Of a stretch of DNA of 49,716 nt, positions 26,074 to 34,093 are shown in pieces. Where the stretch lies: assembly GCF_006334915.2 (NCBI RefSeq), contig NZ_VDMA02000038.1, positions 1 to 49,716 of the forward strand, read 5' to 3'. The position numbers were made by a program, and so were the translations under genes. Positions within the stretch are counted from its first letter, which is position 1. Each line of letters starts with the position of its first letter. The notes beneath the pieces were generated by a model. That model saw only the letters and a program-made list of their open reading frames with translations, was not told where the DNA came from and made no database searches. The stretch comes from Microbispora catharanthi. Its GTDB lineage: Bacteria; Actinomycetota; Actinomycetes; Streptosporangiales; Streptosporangiaceae.

Positions 26074-26087
26074 TAAGCTGTGGGGCT
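26074..26087 (+). promoter_or_regulatory. Probable leaderless promoter (-10 TAAGCT)
   Basis: TAAGCT at 26074-26079 ends 8 nt before the GTG at 26088 of the histidine kinase. No purine-rich ribosome binding site other than GTGGGG, which directly precedes the codon, is present. Confidence 0.4.
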
Positions 26088-27266
26088 GTGCGCGGCCGAC
26101 CGGACTACCAGCCACCCCTGGACAGGCAGGGTGTCGCGCTGCGTTACCTGTGCGCAGTGGCGCCGATGCTCTTCCACGGCACGGTGCTGGCCTGGCTCGT
26201 CCTGCACGACGGCGGCCGTCTCCCGCAGGCGCTGATCGACACGACGCTCGGCCTGATCGGGCTGGTCCTGATGCGCTGGCGGCGCCGCCGGCCGTGGCAG
26301 ATCGCCCTGGCGACCGCCCTGCTGACCACGTTCTCGGCCACGGCGACCGGTCCCGCGCAGGTCGCGTACGTGTCCCTGGTGACCCATCGCCGATGGAGCC
26401 GGACGGTCCCGGTCGCGGTCGTGTCCGTGGCGTGCCTGCTGGTCAGCGGGGCTCTGGGCGGCATAGACCAGGCCACGGTCGTCTCCTCGGCGTCGGGGCT
26501 GACGATTCTCGGCGGGCTGACCGTCTTCGGCCTCTACCTGCGCGGACGCCGCGACCTGGAGATGTCCCTGCGCGAGCGGGCGCGGGCCGCCGAGCGGGAG
26601 CAGCGGCAGCGCATCGACCAGGCGCGGCTGGCGGAACGGGTCAAGATCGCCCAGGAGATGCACGACGTGCTCGCGCACCGGATCTCCCTGCTGGCGATGC
26701 TGGCCGGCGGCCTGGCCTACCGGACCGACCTCGGCCCGGAGCAGACGCGCGAGGCCGCGCTCGCCATCCAGGAGAACGCACATCAGTCGCTCAACGAGTT
26801 GCGCGCGGTGCTGCGCACGCTCCGCGACGACGGCGCCGTGGAGGCGCCGCAGCCCAACCTGACCCATCTGGACGCGTTGTTCGGCGAGGTCCGCGCCGCC
26901 GGCCAGCAGGTCGAGGTGGACGACAGCATCGACGGCCGGGAGTCGCTGCCCGCGCAGACGGGCCGGCACGCCTACCGGATCGTGCAGGAGGCGCTGACCA
27001 ACGCGCGCAAGCACGCGCCGGGCGCCAGGGTCACCGCCGAACTCGGCGGACGGCCGGGGGAGGGCCTGCGCATCCGGGTGACGAATCCCACGCGCTCCGG
27101 CTCGGCCTCCGGCCCGGGCGGCAGGCTGGGCCTGGTGGGCCTGGCGGAGCGGACGAGGATGGCCGGCGGCACCCTGAGCCATACGATCCAGGGCGGGCGA
27201 TTCATCCTCGATGTCCGATTGCCATGGGAGGCTGCGGATCGTGACCCGGCTGGTGATAGTGGATGA
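26088..27266 (+). CDS. NarL-type sensor histidine kinase
   Basis: The 392-residue kinase has four to five membrane helices in residues 18-152, a basic coiled linker (RERARAAEREQRQRIDQARL), the phospho-acceptor motif IAQEMHDVLAHRISLLAMLA with H192, and an HATPase domain (RIVQEALTNARKHAP, GGRLGLVGLAERTRMAG). It has no extracellular domain of size. The response-regulator start lies inside its 3' end (26-nt overlap). It is divergent from an ABC-2 exporter that is the obvious candidate target. Confidence 0.92.
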   Translation: MRGRPDYQPPLDRQGVALRYLCAVAPMLFHGTVLAWLVLHDGGRLPQALIDTTLGLIGLVLMRWRRRRPWQIALATALLTTFSATATGPAQVAYVSLVTHRRWSRTVPVAVVSVACLLVSGALGGIDQATVVSSASGLTILGGLTVFGLYLRGRRDLEMSLRERARAAEREQRQRIDQARLAERVKIAQEMHDVLAHRISLLAMLAGGLAYRTDLGPEQTREAALAIQENAHQSLNELRAVLRTLRDDGAVEAPQPNLTHLDALFGEVRAAGQQVEVDDSIDGRESLPAQTGRHAYRIVQEALTNARKHAPGARVTAELGGRPGEGLRIRVTNPTRSGSASGPGGRLGLVGLAERTRMAGGTLSHTIQGGRFILDVRLPWEAADRDPAGDSG

Positions 27267-27888
27267 CGACGCGATGGTGCGGACCGGGCTGCGGCTCATC
27301 CTCGGCGGCGAACCCGACTTCGACATCGTCGGCGAGGCCGAAGACGGGCTGCGCGCCATGGACGTGATCCGCGACCTGCGCCCCGACGTGGTGCTGCTGG
27401 ACATCCGGATGCCCCACCAGGACGGGCTGACCACCACCGAACTGCTGCGGGCGCGGCCCGGCCCGCCGCGGATCCTCGTGCTCACCACGTTCGACGCCGA
27501 CGACATGGTGCTGCGGGCCCTCCGGCTCGGCGCCGACGGCTTCCTGCTGAAGGACACCCCGCCGCCTCGGATGATCGAGGCGGTCCGTGCCGTGGCGAAG
27601 GGCGAGCCCGTGCTGTCGCCGAGCGTCGCCCGGCAGGTGATCGCCGCGGCGACCGGCGGGTCCGGACCGGCCCTCCCACGGGCGCGGGAGGAGCTGAGCA
27701 GGCTCACCGAGCGTGAACTCGAGGTCGCGGTCGAGGTGGCGCACGGCAGGTCGAACGCCGAGATCGCCGAACGTCTCTACATGAGCGTCGCCACCGTGAA
27801 GGCGAACATCACCAGGATCTTCGCCAAGCTCGGCACCGACAACCGCGTCCAGGTGGCGATGAAGGTGCGCGACGCCGGTCTCCTGTGA
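27241..27888 (+). CDS. NarL/FixJ-family response regulator
   Basis: The 215-residue protein has a receiver domain (D8-D10, D54 in VLLDIRM, K104 in FLLKDTP) and a LuxR-type helix-turn-helix near the C-terminus (LTERELEVAVEVAHGRSNAE, TVKANITRIFAKLG). GTG 27241 is chosen because GGGAGG lies 10 nt upstream and the product starts with the canonical VTRLVIVDDD. It overlaps the kinase gene and forms one operon with it. It probably controls the divergent ABC exporter. Confidence 0.92.
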   Translation: MTRLVIVDDDAMVRTGLRLILGGEPDFDIVGEAEDGLRAMDVIRDLRPDVVLLDIRMPHQDGLTTTELLRARPGPPRILVLTTFDADDMVLRALRLGADGFLLKDTPPPRMIEAVRAVAKGEPVLSPSVARQVIAAATGGSGPALPRAREELSRLTERELEVAVEVAHGRSNAEIAERLYMSVATVKANITRIFAKLGTDNRVQVAMKVRDAGLL

Positions 27889-28013
27889 GCGCACTCCTTG
27901 ACCGCGTCCGCGCCCGCCGGTTCGGCTGCGATGGCCCGCGACGGCACCGGTGTCGGGTGGCGGCCGAGTGTGCGGCCGTCACGGGGACGACAACCGGGAA
28001 GCCGGGCAGGCGA

Positions 28014-29000
28014 TCAGTCCAGCGAGACGGCGGGGGAGGGCAGGTGCCGGTCGAGTTCGTCCCACAGACCCGGCGGGATCGGGATGGTGGCGAGGCGCAG
28101 CGTCTCCTCGATCCGCTCGGGTTCCGAGACACCGACAATGGTGGACGCCACCCTGGGGTCGCGCAGCGAGAACTGCAGCGCGGCGGCGGCGAGCGGCACG
28201 CCGTGCGCGTCGCAGACCCGTCGCATGGCGCGGACCGCGTCGCGGACGGACTCGCCGGTGTCCCGGTAGGCGTAGCGGGGCTGGGCGTCGGGTCCCTTGA
28301 CCAGCATCCCGCCACCGTACGGCGCGCCGTTGACGAAGGCGACGCCGCGATCGCGGGCCTCGTCGAGCAGCGGGCCGGCCTCGCGGTTGACCAGCGTCCA
28401 GCGGTTGTGGCTGATCACGGCGTCGAACACGCCGGTGGCGACATACCTGCGCAACAGGCCGACCGGGCCACCCGCGATGCCGATATGGCCGGCGACGCCG
28501 GCGTCGCGGAGCGCCACCAGCGCCTCCACCGCCCCGCCCGGGCCGATGGCCTCCTCGAACGTGATGTGGAATTCGGGGTCGTGCAGGTACAGCAGCGGCA
28601 CGTGGCCGACGCCGAGCCGCTCCAGGCTCTCCTCGGCCGAACGGCGCACGCGCTCGCCGGAGAACTCACCGGTGTGCGGGTCCGCGTCGACCTTGGTGGC
28701 CAGGACGAACCCGGCGGGGACGCCGCCGCGGTGGCGGACCACGGCGCCGATGCGCCGTTCTGCGCTGCCGCCGCCGTAGTTGTTCGAGGTGTCGAGGAAG
28801 TTGAACGGCCCGTCGAACACGGCTTCCACCGTGGCCCGCGCGCGCTGCTCGCCGACCTCGTACCCGTACAGGCCCGGCATGCTCGCCAGGGGACTGGTGC
28901 CGACGCAGACCGGCGTCACCGTCAGTCCTGTGCGCCCGAACGGCCGGCGCAGCGCCGGGTCCGGGACCGGCAGGTCGTCGGGGGTATCGAGGGGCATCAT
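28014..29000 (-). CDS. Aldo/keto reductase (aldose dehydrogenase type)
   Basis: The 328-residue protein has the AKR catalytic tetrad D70 and Y75 (FLDTSNNYGGG), K103 (ATKVD) and H140 (LYLHDPE). The sequence after the start (ALRRPFGRTGLTVTPVCVGT) and the AERRIGAVVRHRGG segment resemble the D-threo-aldose/L-fucose dehydrogenase branch, which oxidises sugars with NAD(P). The start ATG has GGAAGGA at 5-nt spacing. It follows the epimerase gene by 13 nt in an operon, so a joint role on a sugar or nucleotide-sugar derivative is plausible. Confidence 0.85.
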   Translation of the reverse strand: MMPLDTPDDLPVPDPALRRPFGRTGLTVTPVCVGTSPLASMPGLYGYEVGEQRARATVEAVFDGPFNFLDTSNNYGGGSAERRIGAVVRHRGGVPAGFVLATKVDADPHTGEFSGERVRRSAEESLERLGVGHVPLLYLHDPEFHITFEEAIGPGGAVEALVALRDAGVAGHIGIAGGPVGLLRRYVATGVFDAVISHNRWTLVNREAGPLLDEARDRGVAFVNGAPYGGGMLVKGPDAQPRYAYRDTGESVRDAVRAMRRVCDAHGVPLAAAALQFSLRDPRVASTIVGVSEPERIEETLRLATIPIPPGLWDELDRHLPSPAVSLD

Positions 29001-29013
29001 GGGAGTCCTTCCG

Positions 29014-30051
29014 TCACCGGCCGTCGCCCTCACCGGGTGCCAGCCGGGCCACGGCCGCCGAGGCGAGCCGGTGTCCTTCGGCCAGCCGGGCCAGCACCGC
29101 GTCGGTCGCGGCGTCGGGCCGGGTCTCCTCCGGATGGGCGGACCGCCAGGCGTGCAGGCGTCTGGCCCCTTCCGGCCAGGTGACGACCGGCCGGAACGAC
29201 GGGACGAACCGCCTGATCTTCGTGGTGTCGAACACGGCGGTGTGCTGGAGGTCGCCGACGATCAGGTCGGACCAGAACCAGTCCGGCGCGACGAGCGGCA
29301 GGAACTCCGCGGGCAGGTGGAGGAGCCGGGCCGGCGTCGCGGCCGCCCGCCCGACGACCTCGTAGATCTCGTTCCAGGTCAGCGCCTCGTCGGAGGTGAT
29401 GTGGAAGTCCTCGCCGAGCGCCTGCCAGGTGCCGATCAGGCCGACGAGGCCGACGGCGAAGTCGTCCGCGTGCGTCAGGGTCCACAGGCTGGTGCCGTCG
29501 CCGGGCACCACGATCTCGTCGCCGCGTGCGACCCGGTCCCACGCCGTCCAGTCGCCGGGCAGCGGTGGGTGCGCGTCGTCGTAGGTGTGCGAGGGGCGCA
29601 CGATCGTGACGGGGAAGTCGCGCTCCTCGTAGGCGCGGCGCAGGACGTCCTCGGCCGCGATCTTGTCTCGTGCGTAGGCGAGGTAGGGGTTGCGCCGGGC
29701 GGTCGACTCGGTGAACGGCGCCCGGCGCACCGGCTTGTGGTAGACGGAGGCGCTGCTGATGTAGACGTACTGGGCGGTGTGGCCGTCCAGCAGGTCCACC
29801 GCCGCAGCGGCGTCCTCGGCCGTGTAGCCGAGGAAGTCGACGACGCAGTCGTAGGCACTCCCGGCCAGGGCCCGGCGCAGCGCGTCGCGGTCCCGCACGT
29901 CGGCGGTGAGCGTCGTGACCCCCTCGGGCAGGGGACGGCGCCGGGCGGTGTGGCCCCGGTTGAGCACGTGGACGTCAAGGCCCCGGCGCACCGACTCGGC
30001 CACGCAGGCCGAGCTGATCGTTCCGGTGCCGCCGATGTAGAGGACCTTCAC
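29014..30051 (-). CDS. NAD-dependent epimerase/dehydratase (extended SDR)
   Basis: The 345-residue protein starts VKVLYIGGTGTISSACVAES, a Rossmann nucleotide site with a variant GGTGTIS loop. The active-site region is SSASVYHKP, and the Y-x-x-x-K pair is Y126/K130 in YLAYARDK. FHITSDEALTWNEIYEVVGR and the C-terminal half match extended SDRs acting on nucleotide sugars or isoprenoid derivatives. GTG start with GGAG upstream. The first gene of an operon with the aldo/keto reductase. An AT-rich palindrome lies 66 nt upstream. Confidence 0.85.
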   Translation of the reverse strand: MKVLYIGGTGTISSACVAESVRRGLDVHVLNRGHTARRRPLPEGVTTLTADVRDRDALRRALAGSAYDCVVDFLGYTAEDAAAAVDLLDGHTAQYVYISSASVYHKPVRRAPFTESTARRNPYLAYARDKIAAEDVLRRAYEERDFPVTIVRPSHTYDDAHPPLPGDWTAWDRVARGDEIVVPGDGTSLWTLTHADDFAVGLVGLIGTWQALGEDFHITSDEALTWNEIYEVVGRAAATPARLLHLPAEFLPLVAPDWFWSDLIVGDLQHTAVFDTTKIRRFVPSFRPVVTWPEGARRLHAWRSAHPEETRPDAATDAVLARLAEGHRLASAAVARLAPGEGDGR

Positions 30052-30117
30052 GCGGGACTCCGAATCATGGGGCGGCGACGGGCCGTGCCGCACCCGGTCC
30101 GGCGGGTATCGGCCGAC

Positions 30118-30130
30118 CCGAAATTTTCGG
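30118..30130. promoter_or_regulatory. AT-rich palindrome upstream of epimerase operon
   Basis: CCGAAATTTTCGG is a 13-nt palindrome around a central T in otherwise GC-rich DNA, 66 nt upstream of the epimerase start. A second AT-rich patch GAAAATTGTC follows at about 30140-30149. It may be an operator. Confidence 0.3.
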
Positions 30131-30244
30131 GAGGTTTGTGAAAATTGTCGGTTTCGGCAGCAACCTAGGGCGTGGCGTCGTTTCACGTCAAGAGCGCCCG
30201 CCGCTGGACACCTCAGGCGCCGGCCCACCTGCCGGTGGTGCCGC

Positions 30245-30949
30245 CTAGAGTCGTCTCGCCACCATCTGGAAACCGGCCGTGCAGAGATCGGTGGGGTGGC
30301 CCTCGTACCGGACCCCCATGATCGCGACGCGTGGGTTCCACGATTTGTAGAGATCGACTCGTGCCGTGGTCCAGGTGTACTGGTCGTGCATCAGACAGCC
30401 TTCCTGGCCGTCCGTGGTCTGGGCGTGGATGTTCAGCTTGACGGTGTCGCCGAATTTCCCGCGGATCTTGACTGTGTTGTTGTTCTTCGAATAAGCCGTC
30501 CGGCACCAGCGGTACGTTTCGGTCTGGCACATGGGACGGTCGGCCACGTTGAAGTTCGTCGAACTTCCGATGAACACCGGGAAATCGGGATTGTCGGTGC
30601 TGGACCAGTTCTCGGTGCGGTTCCAGTTGAGCGGACCCCGGTCCCACGTGCCGATGTTGCGCACGCGGTAAGGGCCGACGACCTCGCCGCCCTCCACGCT
30701 CATGGACGCGTTGATCCGTTCCCAGGCCCCGCACTCGGGCATGGGGTGGGGGCCTATACGGCCACCGCCGACAATCGGGCCGGTCGGGTCGCAGCTGCTG
30801 CGTTCGATGAAGGAGAACGAGCGCCAGGTGACCTCGAGTTCGAAGTCGGGGTCGGTGGCGGCGGCGGGGGCGGCCGGCGCGATGGCGGCTGCCGCCGCGA
30901 GGGCGAGCGCGGACACGCCGACTCGGATTCTGCCGAAGGTGTTCGCCAT
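30245..30949 (-). CDS. Secreted protein with six cysteines, unknown function
   Basis: The 234-residue precursor has a Sec signal peptide (positive MANTFGRIRVG, hydrophobic ALALAAAAAIAPAAP, probable cleavage after AAA-T near 32). The mature part is rich in W, N, R and T and has six Cys (SSC, PEC, PMC, RWC, EGC, DLC), consistent with three disulfides. There is no catalytic motif that I can name. GGAA at 7-nt spacing precedes the ATG. It is monocistronic. An actinomycete-specific extracellular beta-protein is a fair guess. Confidence 0.7.
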   Translation of the reverse strand: MANTFGRIRVGVSALALAAAAAIAPAAPAAATDPDFELEVTWRSFSFIERSSCDPTGPIVGGGRIGPHPMPECGAWERINASMSVEGGEVVGPYRVRNIGTWDRGPLNWNRTENWSSTDNPDFPVFIGSSTNFNVADRPMCQTETYRWCRTAYSKNNNTVKIRGKFGDTVKLNIHAQTTDGQEGCLMHDQYTWTTARVDLYKSWNPRVAIMGVRYEGHPTDLCTAGFQMVARRL

Positions 30950-31098
30950 TGTTCTATTCCGATTCTCTCGGGTCGCTGTCGCCTCTCATGTTTCCGGCGG
31001 CCCGCCGAGAAAGGGATATCCAGAAAGGGGCGACTTCTCCGGGGAAGTGGCCATATGTATGCCGGGGGAATTACCGGTTCGCGAGCGCGTTTCGTCGT

Positions 31099-31917
31099 TC
31101 AGCCGGCCACGAGGTCGCGGATGCGCGCGGCGTACCCGCGGGGGTGGGTCGTGCTGCCGTTGTGCCCGCCGGGAAACTCCCGCGCCTCGACGCCGAGGAG
31201 TGCGGCGAGCTCCTGTGCGCACCGGTAGTCGAAGACGTGCCGGGGCGTGGTGCGGCCCACGGCCGGGACGACGCGGACCGGGGTGTCCATGAGCGCGGCG
31301 ACGTCCAGCGCGTCGCGGGCGATCGCGGTGAAGTCGTTGCGGATGAAGAAGTCGAAGCCGGCCCGCCGCCGGTCGTTCAACGGGTGCGGGGTCAGCCCGG
31401 GCTCGGTGTCCTGGGCGACGGGGTCGATGCCGAGCGTTTCGGCGATCTTGACGAAGGCGTCGGCGAGGCCGCGCTCACGGTAGAGGTGCTGCAGCTCCTC
31501 CAGCTCCCGCACGTGACGGGCGCGTTCGGAGGCGGGCAGGAGACCGGGGGTGACCGGCTCGTGCGCGATCAGGGTGTGGAGCTGTTCGGGATGTTCGACG
31601 GCCAGGTGCAGCCCGATGGCCGCGCCGAAGCTGCATCCGAGCATGTGCGCCGGCCGGTCGGTCACGGCGGCGAGCAGGCGGTGGACATCGTCGACGTGGT
31701 CGGCCATGGTCGCGCCGCCGCCGGAGGCGTCAAGGGTGCTGCGGGACAGGCCGCGCCGGTCGTAGGTGATGACGGTGTGGTCGCCGGCGAGGTGACGGAC
31801 CAGGTCGGTGGTGCGGTCCGCGTCGCCTTCCCCGCTCTGCGAGATGAGGAGCGCGGGCCCGGTGCCGTGCACCTCGTAGTAGATGGTGGCGCCGTTCGTG
31901 CGGAGCATGCCGTTCAT
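31099..31917 (-). CDS. Alpha/beta-hydrolase
   Basis: The 272-residue protein has the nucleophile elbow GCSFGAAIG (S96), an oxyanion region preceding DRRGLSRSTLDASGGG, and the catalytic His in FPGGHNGSTTHP. ATG 31917 is chosen for its GAGAGG at 8-nt spacing; the open frame extends 15 codons upstream into the operator. It is divergent from a MarR regulator with a dyad operator between them, so expression is probably induced by a small molecule, perhaps its ester or lactone substrate. Confidence 0.85.
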   Translation of the reverse strand: MNGMLRTNGATIYYEVHGTGPALLISQSGEGDADRTTDLVRHLAGDHTVITYDRRGLSRSTLDASGGGATMADHVDDVHRLLAAVTDRPAHMLGCSFGAAIGLHLAVEHPEQLHTLIAHEPVTPGLLPASERARHVRELEELQHLYRERGLADAFVKIAETLGIDPVAQDTEPGLTPHPLNDRRRAGFDFFIRNDFTAIARDALDVAALMDTPVRVVPAVGRTTPRHVFDYRCAQELAALLGVEAREFPGGHNGSTTHPRGYAARIRDLVAG

Positions 31918-31967
31918 GAGGTCGTCCTCTCGGATCAGGTGATCAGGACGATAACCCATCAAATCTG

Positions 31968-31990
31968 ATACATCAACCCTGATGTATTAT
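31968..31990. promoter_or_regulatory. MarR operator overlapping a leaderless -10
   Basis: ATACATCA (31968-31975) and TGATGTAT (31980-31987) form a perfect inverted repeat with a 4-nt spacer. It overlaps TATTAT (31985-31990), which ends 6 nt before the GTG at 31997 and looks like a leaderless -10. Binding would block both divergent promoters. Confidence 0.65.
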
Positions 31991-31996
31991 GAAGCG

Positions 31997-32455
31997 GTGA
32001 ACGGAGTAGATCTCTTCCTGCTCGGCAGGACCCTTATGAAGATCGGCGAAGAGGCCATGCCGGTCGGGGACATCAGCCCGTCGAGAACGACGCAGGCCGC
32101 CAGTGTCCGGACCGTGCTGGTGGTAGTCGCCGACCTGCGCACCCATCCGGAGACCTCGGTCGGGGAGATCGCGGCCCGCACGGGGTTGCCGCAGAGCGCG
32201 GTGTCGGGAGCCGTCGCCCGGCTGAAGGAGGCCGGGGCGGTCGTGACGGCCCCCGATCCGGCCGACCGCCGCCGGGTCGTGATCAGGCAGGCCGGGCAGT
32301 CCGCGCGCGTGGAGGCCGTGCGGGCGGCCGGTGTCGAGGGGCCCCTCGCGGCGGCTCTGGGCACCGACGACCCGGCGCAGGTCGCCGAGGTCGTCGCGGC
32401 GCTCGAGTTCCTCGCCCGCCGCCTCGCGCCCGGATCGGATCCCCGCCGTCCCTGA
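31997..32455 (+). CDS. MarR-family transcriptional regulator
   Basis: The 152-residue protein has a winged helix-turn-helix (SVGEIAARTGLPQSAVSGAV then ARLKEAGAVVTAPDPADRRR with the wing) and C-terminal dimerisation helices (DPAQVAEVVAALEFLARRLA). It is shorter in the N-terminal helix than classical MarR. GTG 31997 lies 6 nt after TATTAT, so it is probably leaderless; an ATG at 31982 in the same frame lies within the operator. Autorepression together with control of the divergent hydrolase is inferred from the operator. Confidence 0.8.
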   Translation: MNGVDLFLLGRTLMKIGEEAMPVGDISPSRTTQAASVRTVLVVVADLRTHPETSVGEIAARTGLPQSAVSGAVARLKEAGAVVTAPDPADRRRVVIRQAGQSARVEAVRAAGVEGPLAAALGTDDPAQVAEVVAALEFLARRLAPGSDPRRP

Positions 32456-32491
32456 CGCCGGGGAGAGCGGCCCATAGCCGGGACGTCAGGG
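32450..32491. terminator. Inverted repeat between convergent MarR and ABC permease genes
   Basis: CCCTGACG (32450-32457) pairs with CGTCAGGG (32484-32491) across a 26-nt loop that can itself pair CCGG with CCGG. It covers both stop codons of the convergent genes and may end transcription in both directions. Confidence 0.35.
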
Positions 32492-34093
32492 GATGGGCAG
32501 GTCCCGGCGGCGGAAGGCGGCGAGGCCGGCGGCGGTCAGCGCCGCGGCGACCGCCGACAGCGCCGCCAGCGGCACGACGCCGAAGCGGTCCGCGGGCAGG
32601 CGGGGGACATGCGTGAACGGGGAGACGTCCAGCAGCCACTGGTCCAGCCCGATCGCGGCCCCGACCATCCCGATCAGCAGGCAAAATACCGGGGCGCCCC
32701 AGCCGAGTGCGGTGAGCCGGGGGAGCAGGCCGTACAGCGCGACCGTGACCCCGGCGAGCACCCAGACGGCGGGAAGCTGGACCATCGCGGCGGCCAGCAG
32801 CCGGGACGTCTGCCGGGCGGCCTCACCGGTGTTCAGCCCGTGGGCCAGCCCCATCGCGAGCCCGGCGGCGGCGAGGATGGCGGCCGGGCCGAGCAGGGAG
32901 AAGGCGAGGTGGCCGCCCAGCCAGCGCAGCCGCCCGACCGCGGTGCCCAGCACCGCCTCGGCCCGCCCGCCGGTCTCCTCGGCCCGCGCCTTGAGGGTTG
33001 CCTGCACGGCGTACGCGGAGGCGATCAGGCCGAACAGGTTCACGGTGGCGGCGAGGTAGTCGTCGACGAGCCCGGCCGCGCCGCCGAGGCGGGCGAACAC
33101 CTCGGCCATCTGCGGCGCGTCCGGCACGAGGTCGGCGACGCTCGCCGCGAGGTAGCCGAGCACGACGCCCAGTACGGCGAACCCGGCGGCCCAGCCGGCC
33201 AGCAGTCCCCGGTGCAGCCGCCAGGCCAGCGCCAGGGGCGAGCGCAGGGCGGGGCCCGCCGCCGGGGGGCCGAGGCGGGGCGGCAGCAGGCCGGCGCCGA
33301 GGTCGCGGCGCGCCGAGAGCGCGGCGGCCGCCAGGGCCAGCGCGACGGCCACCCCGGCGGTGAGGGCGACCGGCCACCAGGCGTCCGCACCGTACGGGCG
33401 GATCCACGTCACCCACTCCAGCGGGGACAGCCGGCCGGCCCACGACGGCGTGCCGTCGTCCAGGGCGCCGACGTCGCCCACGATCCGCAGGACGTAGGCG
33501 ACGGCGAGGACGCCGATCGCGATCCCGCGCGCGCCGCCCGCGCCGGCGGTCAGCTGCGCGGCCACCGCCGCTACCGCGGCGAACACCCAGCCGGTGACGG
33601 CGAGCTCGGCGCCGAAGGCCCAGGAACCGGCGGCCGGGAGGCCCTGCCCGATCATCCCGAGGGCGAGGACGGTGCAGAGGACCAGGCCGGCGGCGAAGAC
33701 CGACGCCAGCGCCGCCGCCAGGGGCGCGTGGCGGCCGACGACGGCCGAGCCGAGCAGCTCGCGGCGGCCGCTGTCCTCCTCGGCCCTGGTGTGCCGGATG
33801 ATGGTGAGGATGCAGAACAGCCCCGCGACGACGGGGATGAAGCCGCCCCGCCAGGCGACCAGCTCGCCGAGGCTGGAGCCCTGCAGGCGGCCGTACAGCG
33901 CGACGAAGCCGGCGTTGTGCGCGCTCAGGTCCGCGTACCCCTGCCGCCCCGCGGCGCTGGGGAACAACCCGTCGATGGAGGCCACGTACGAGATCGGGAC
34001 GAGGCCGAGGGGCAGCACCCACAGCGGGGCCAGGACACGGTCGCGGCGCAGGATCAGCCGGACCAGCCCCCAGGTTCCGGTGAGCGCCGTCAT
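32486..34093 (-). CDS. ABC transporter permease (polyketide-antibiotic exporter type)
   Basis: The 535-residue protein has about 12 membrane helices in two similar halves. It contains VAGLFCILTIIRHTRAEEDS followed by GRRELLGSAVVGR, and LKARAEETGGRAEAVLGTAV in the second half; the acidic E-E-x-x-G-R motifs are typical of the tetronasin-type exporter permeases of actinomycetes. Its ATG overlaps the ATPase stop (ATGA). The third gene of a TetR-ATPase-permease operon. Substrate unknown. Confidence 0.88.
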   Translation of the reverse strand: MTALTGTWGLVRLILRRDRVLAPLWVLPLGLVPISYVASIDGLFPSAAGRQGYADLSAHNAGFVALYGRLQGSSLGELVAWRGGFIPVVAGLFCILTIIRHTRAEEDSGRRELLGSAVVGRHAPLAAALASVFAAGLVLCTVLALGMIGQGLPAAGSWAFGAELAVTGWVFAAVAAVAAQLTAGAGGARGIAIGVLAVAYVLRIVGDVGALDDGTPSWAGRLSPLEWVTWIRPYGADAWWPVALTAGVAVALALAAAALSARRDLGAGLLPPRLGPPAAGPALRSPLALAWRLHRGLLAGWAAGFAVLGVVLGYLAASVADLVPDAPQMAEVFARLGGAAGLVDDYLAATVNLFGLIASAYAVQATLKARAEETGGRAEAVLGTAVGRLRWLGGHLAFSLLGPAAILAAAGLAMGLAHGLNTGEAARQTSRLLAAAMVQLPAVWVLAGVTVALYGLLPRLTALGWGAPVFCLLIGMVGAAIGLDQWLLDVSPFTHVPRLPADRFGVVPLAALSAVAAALTAAGLAAFRRRDLPIP

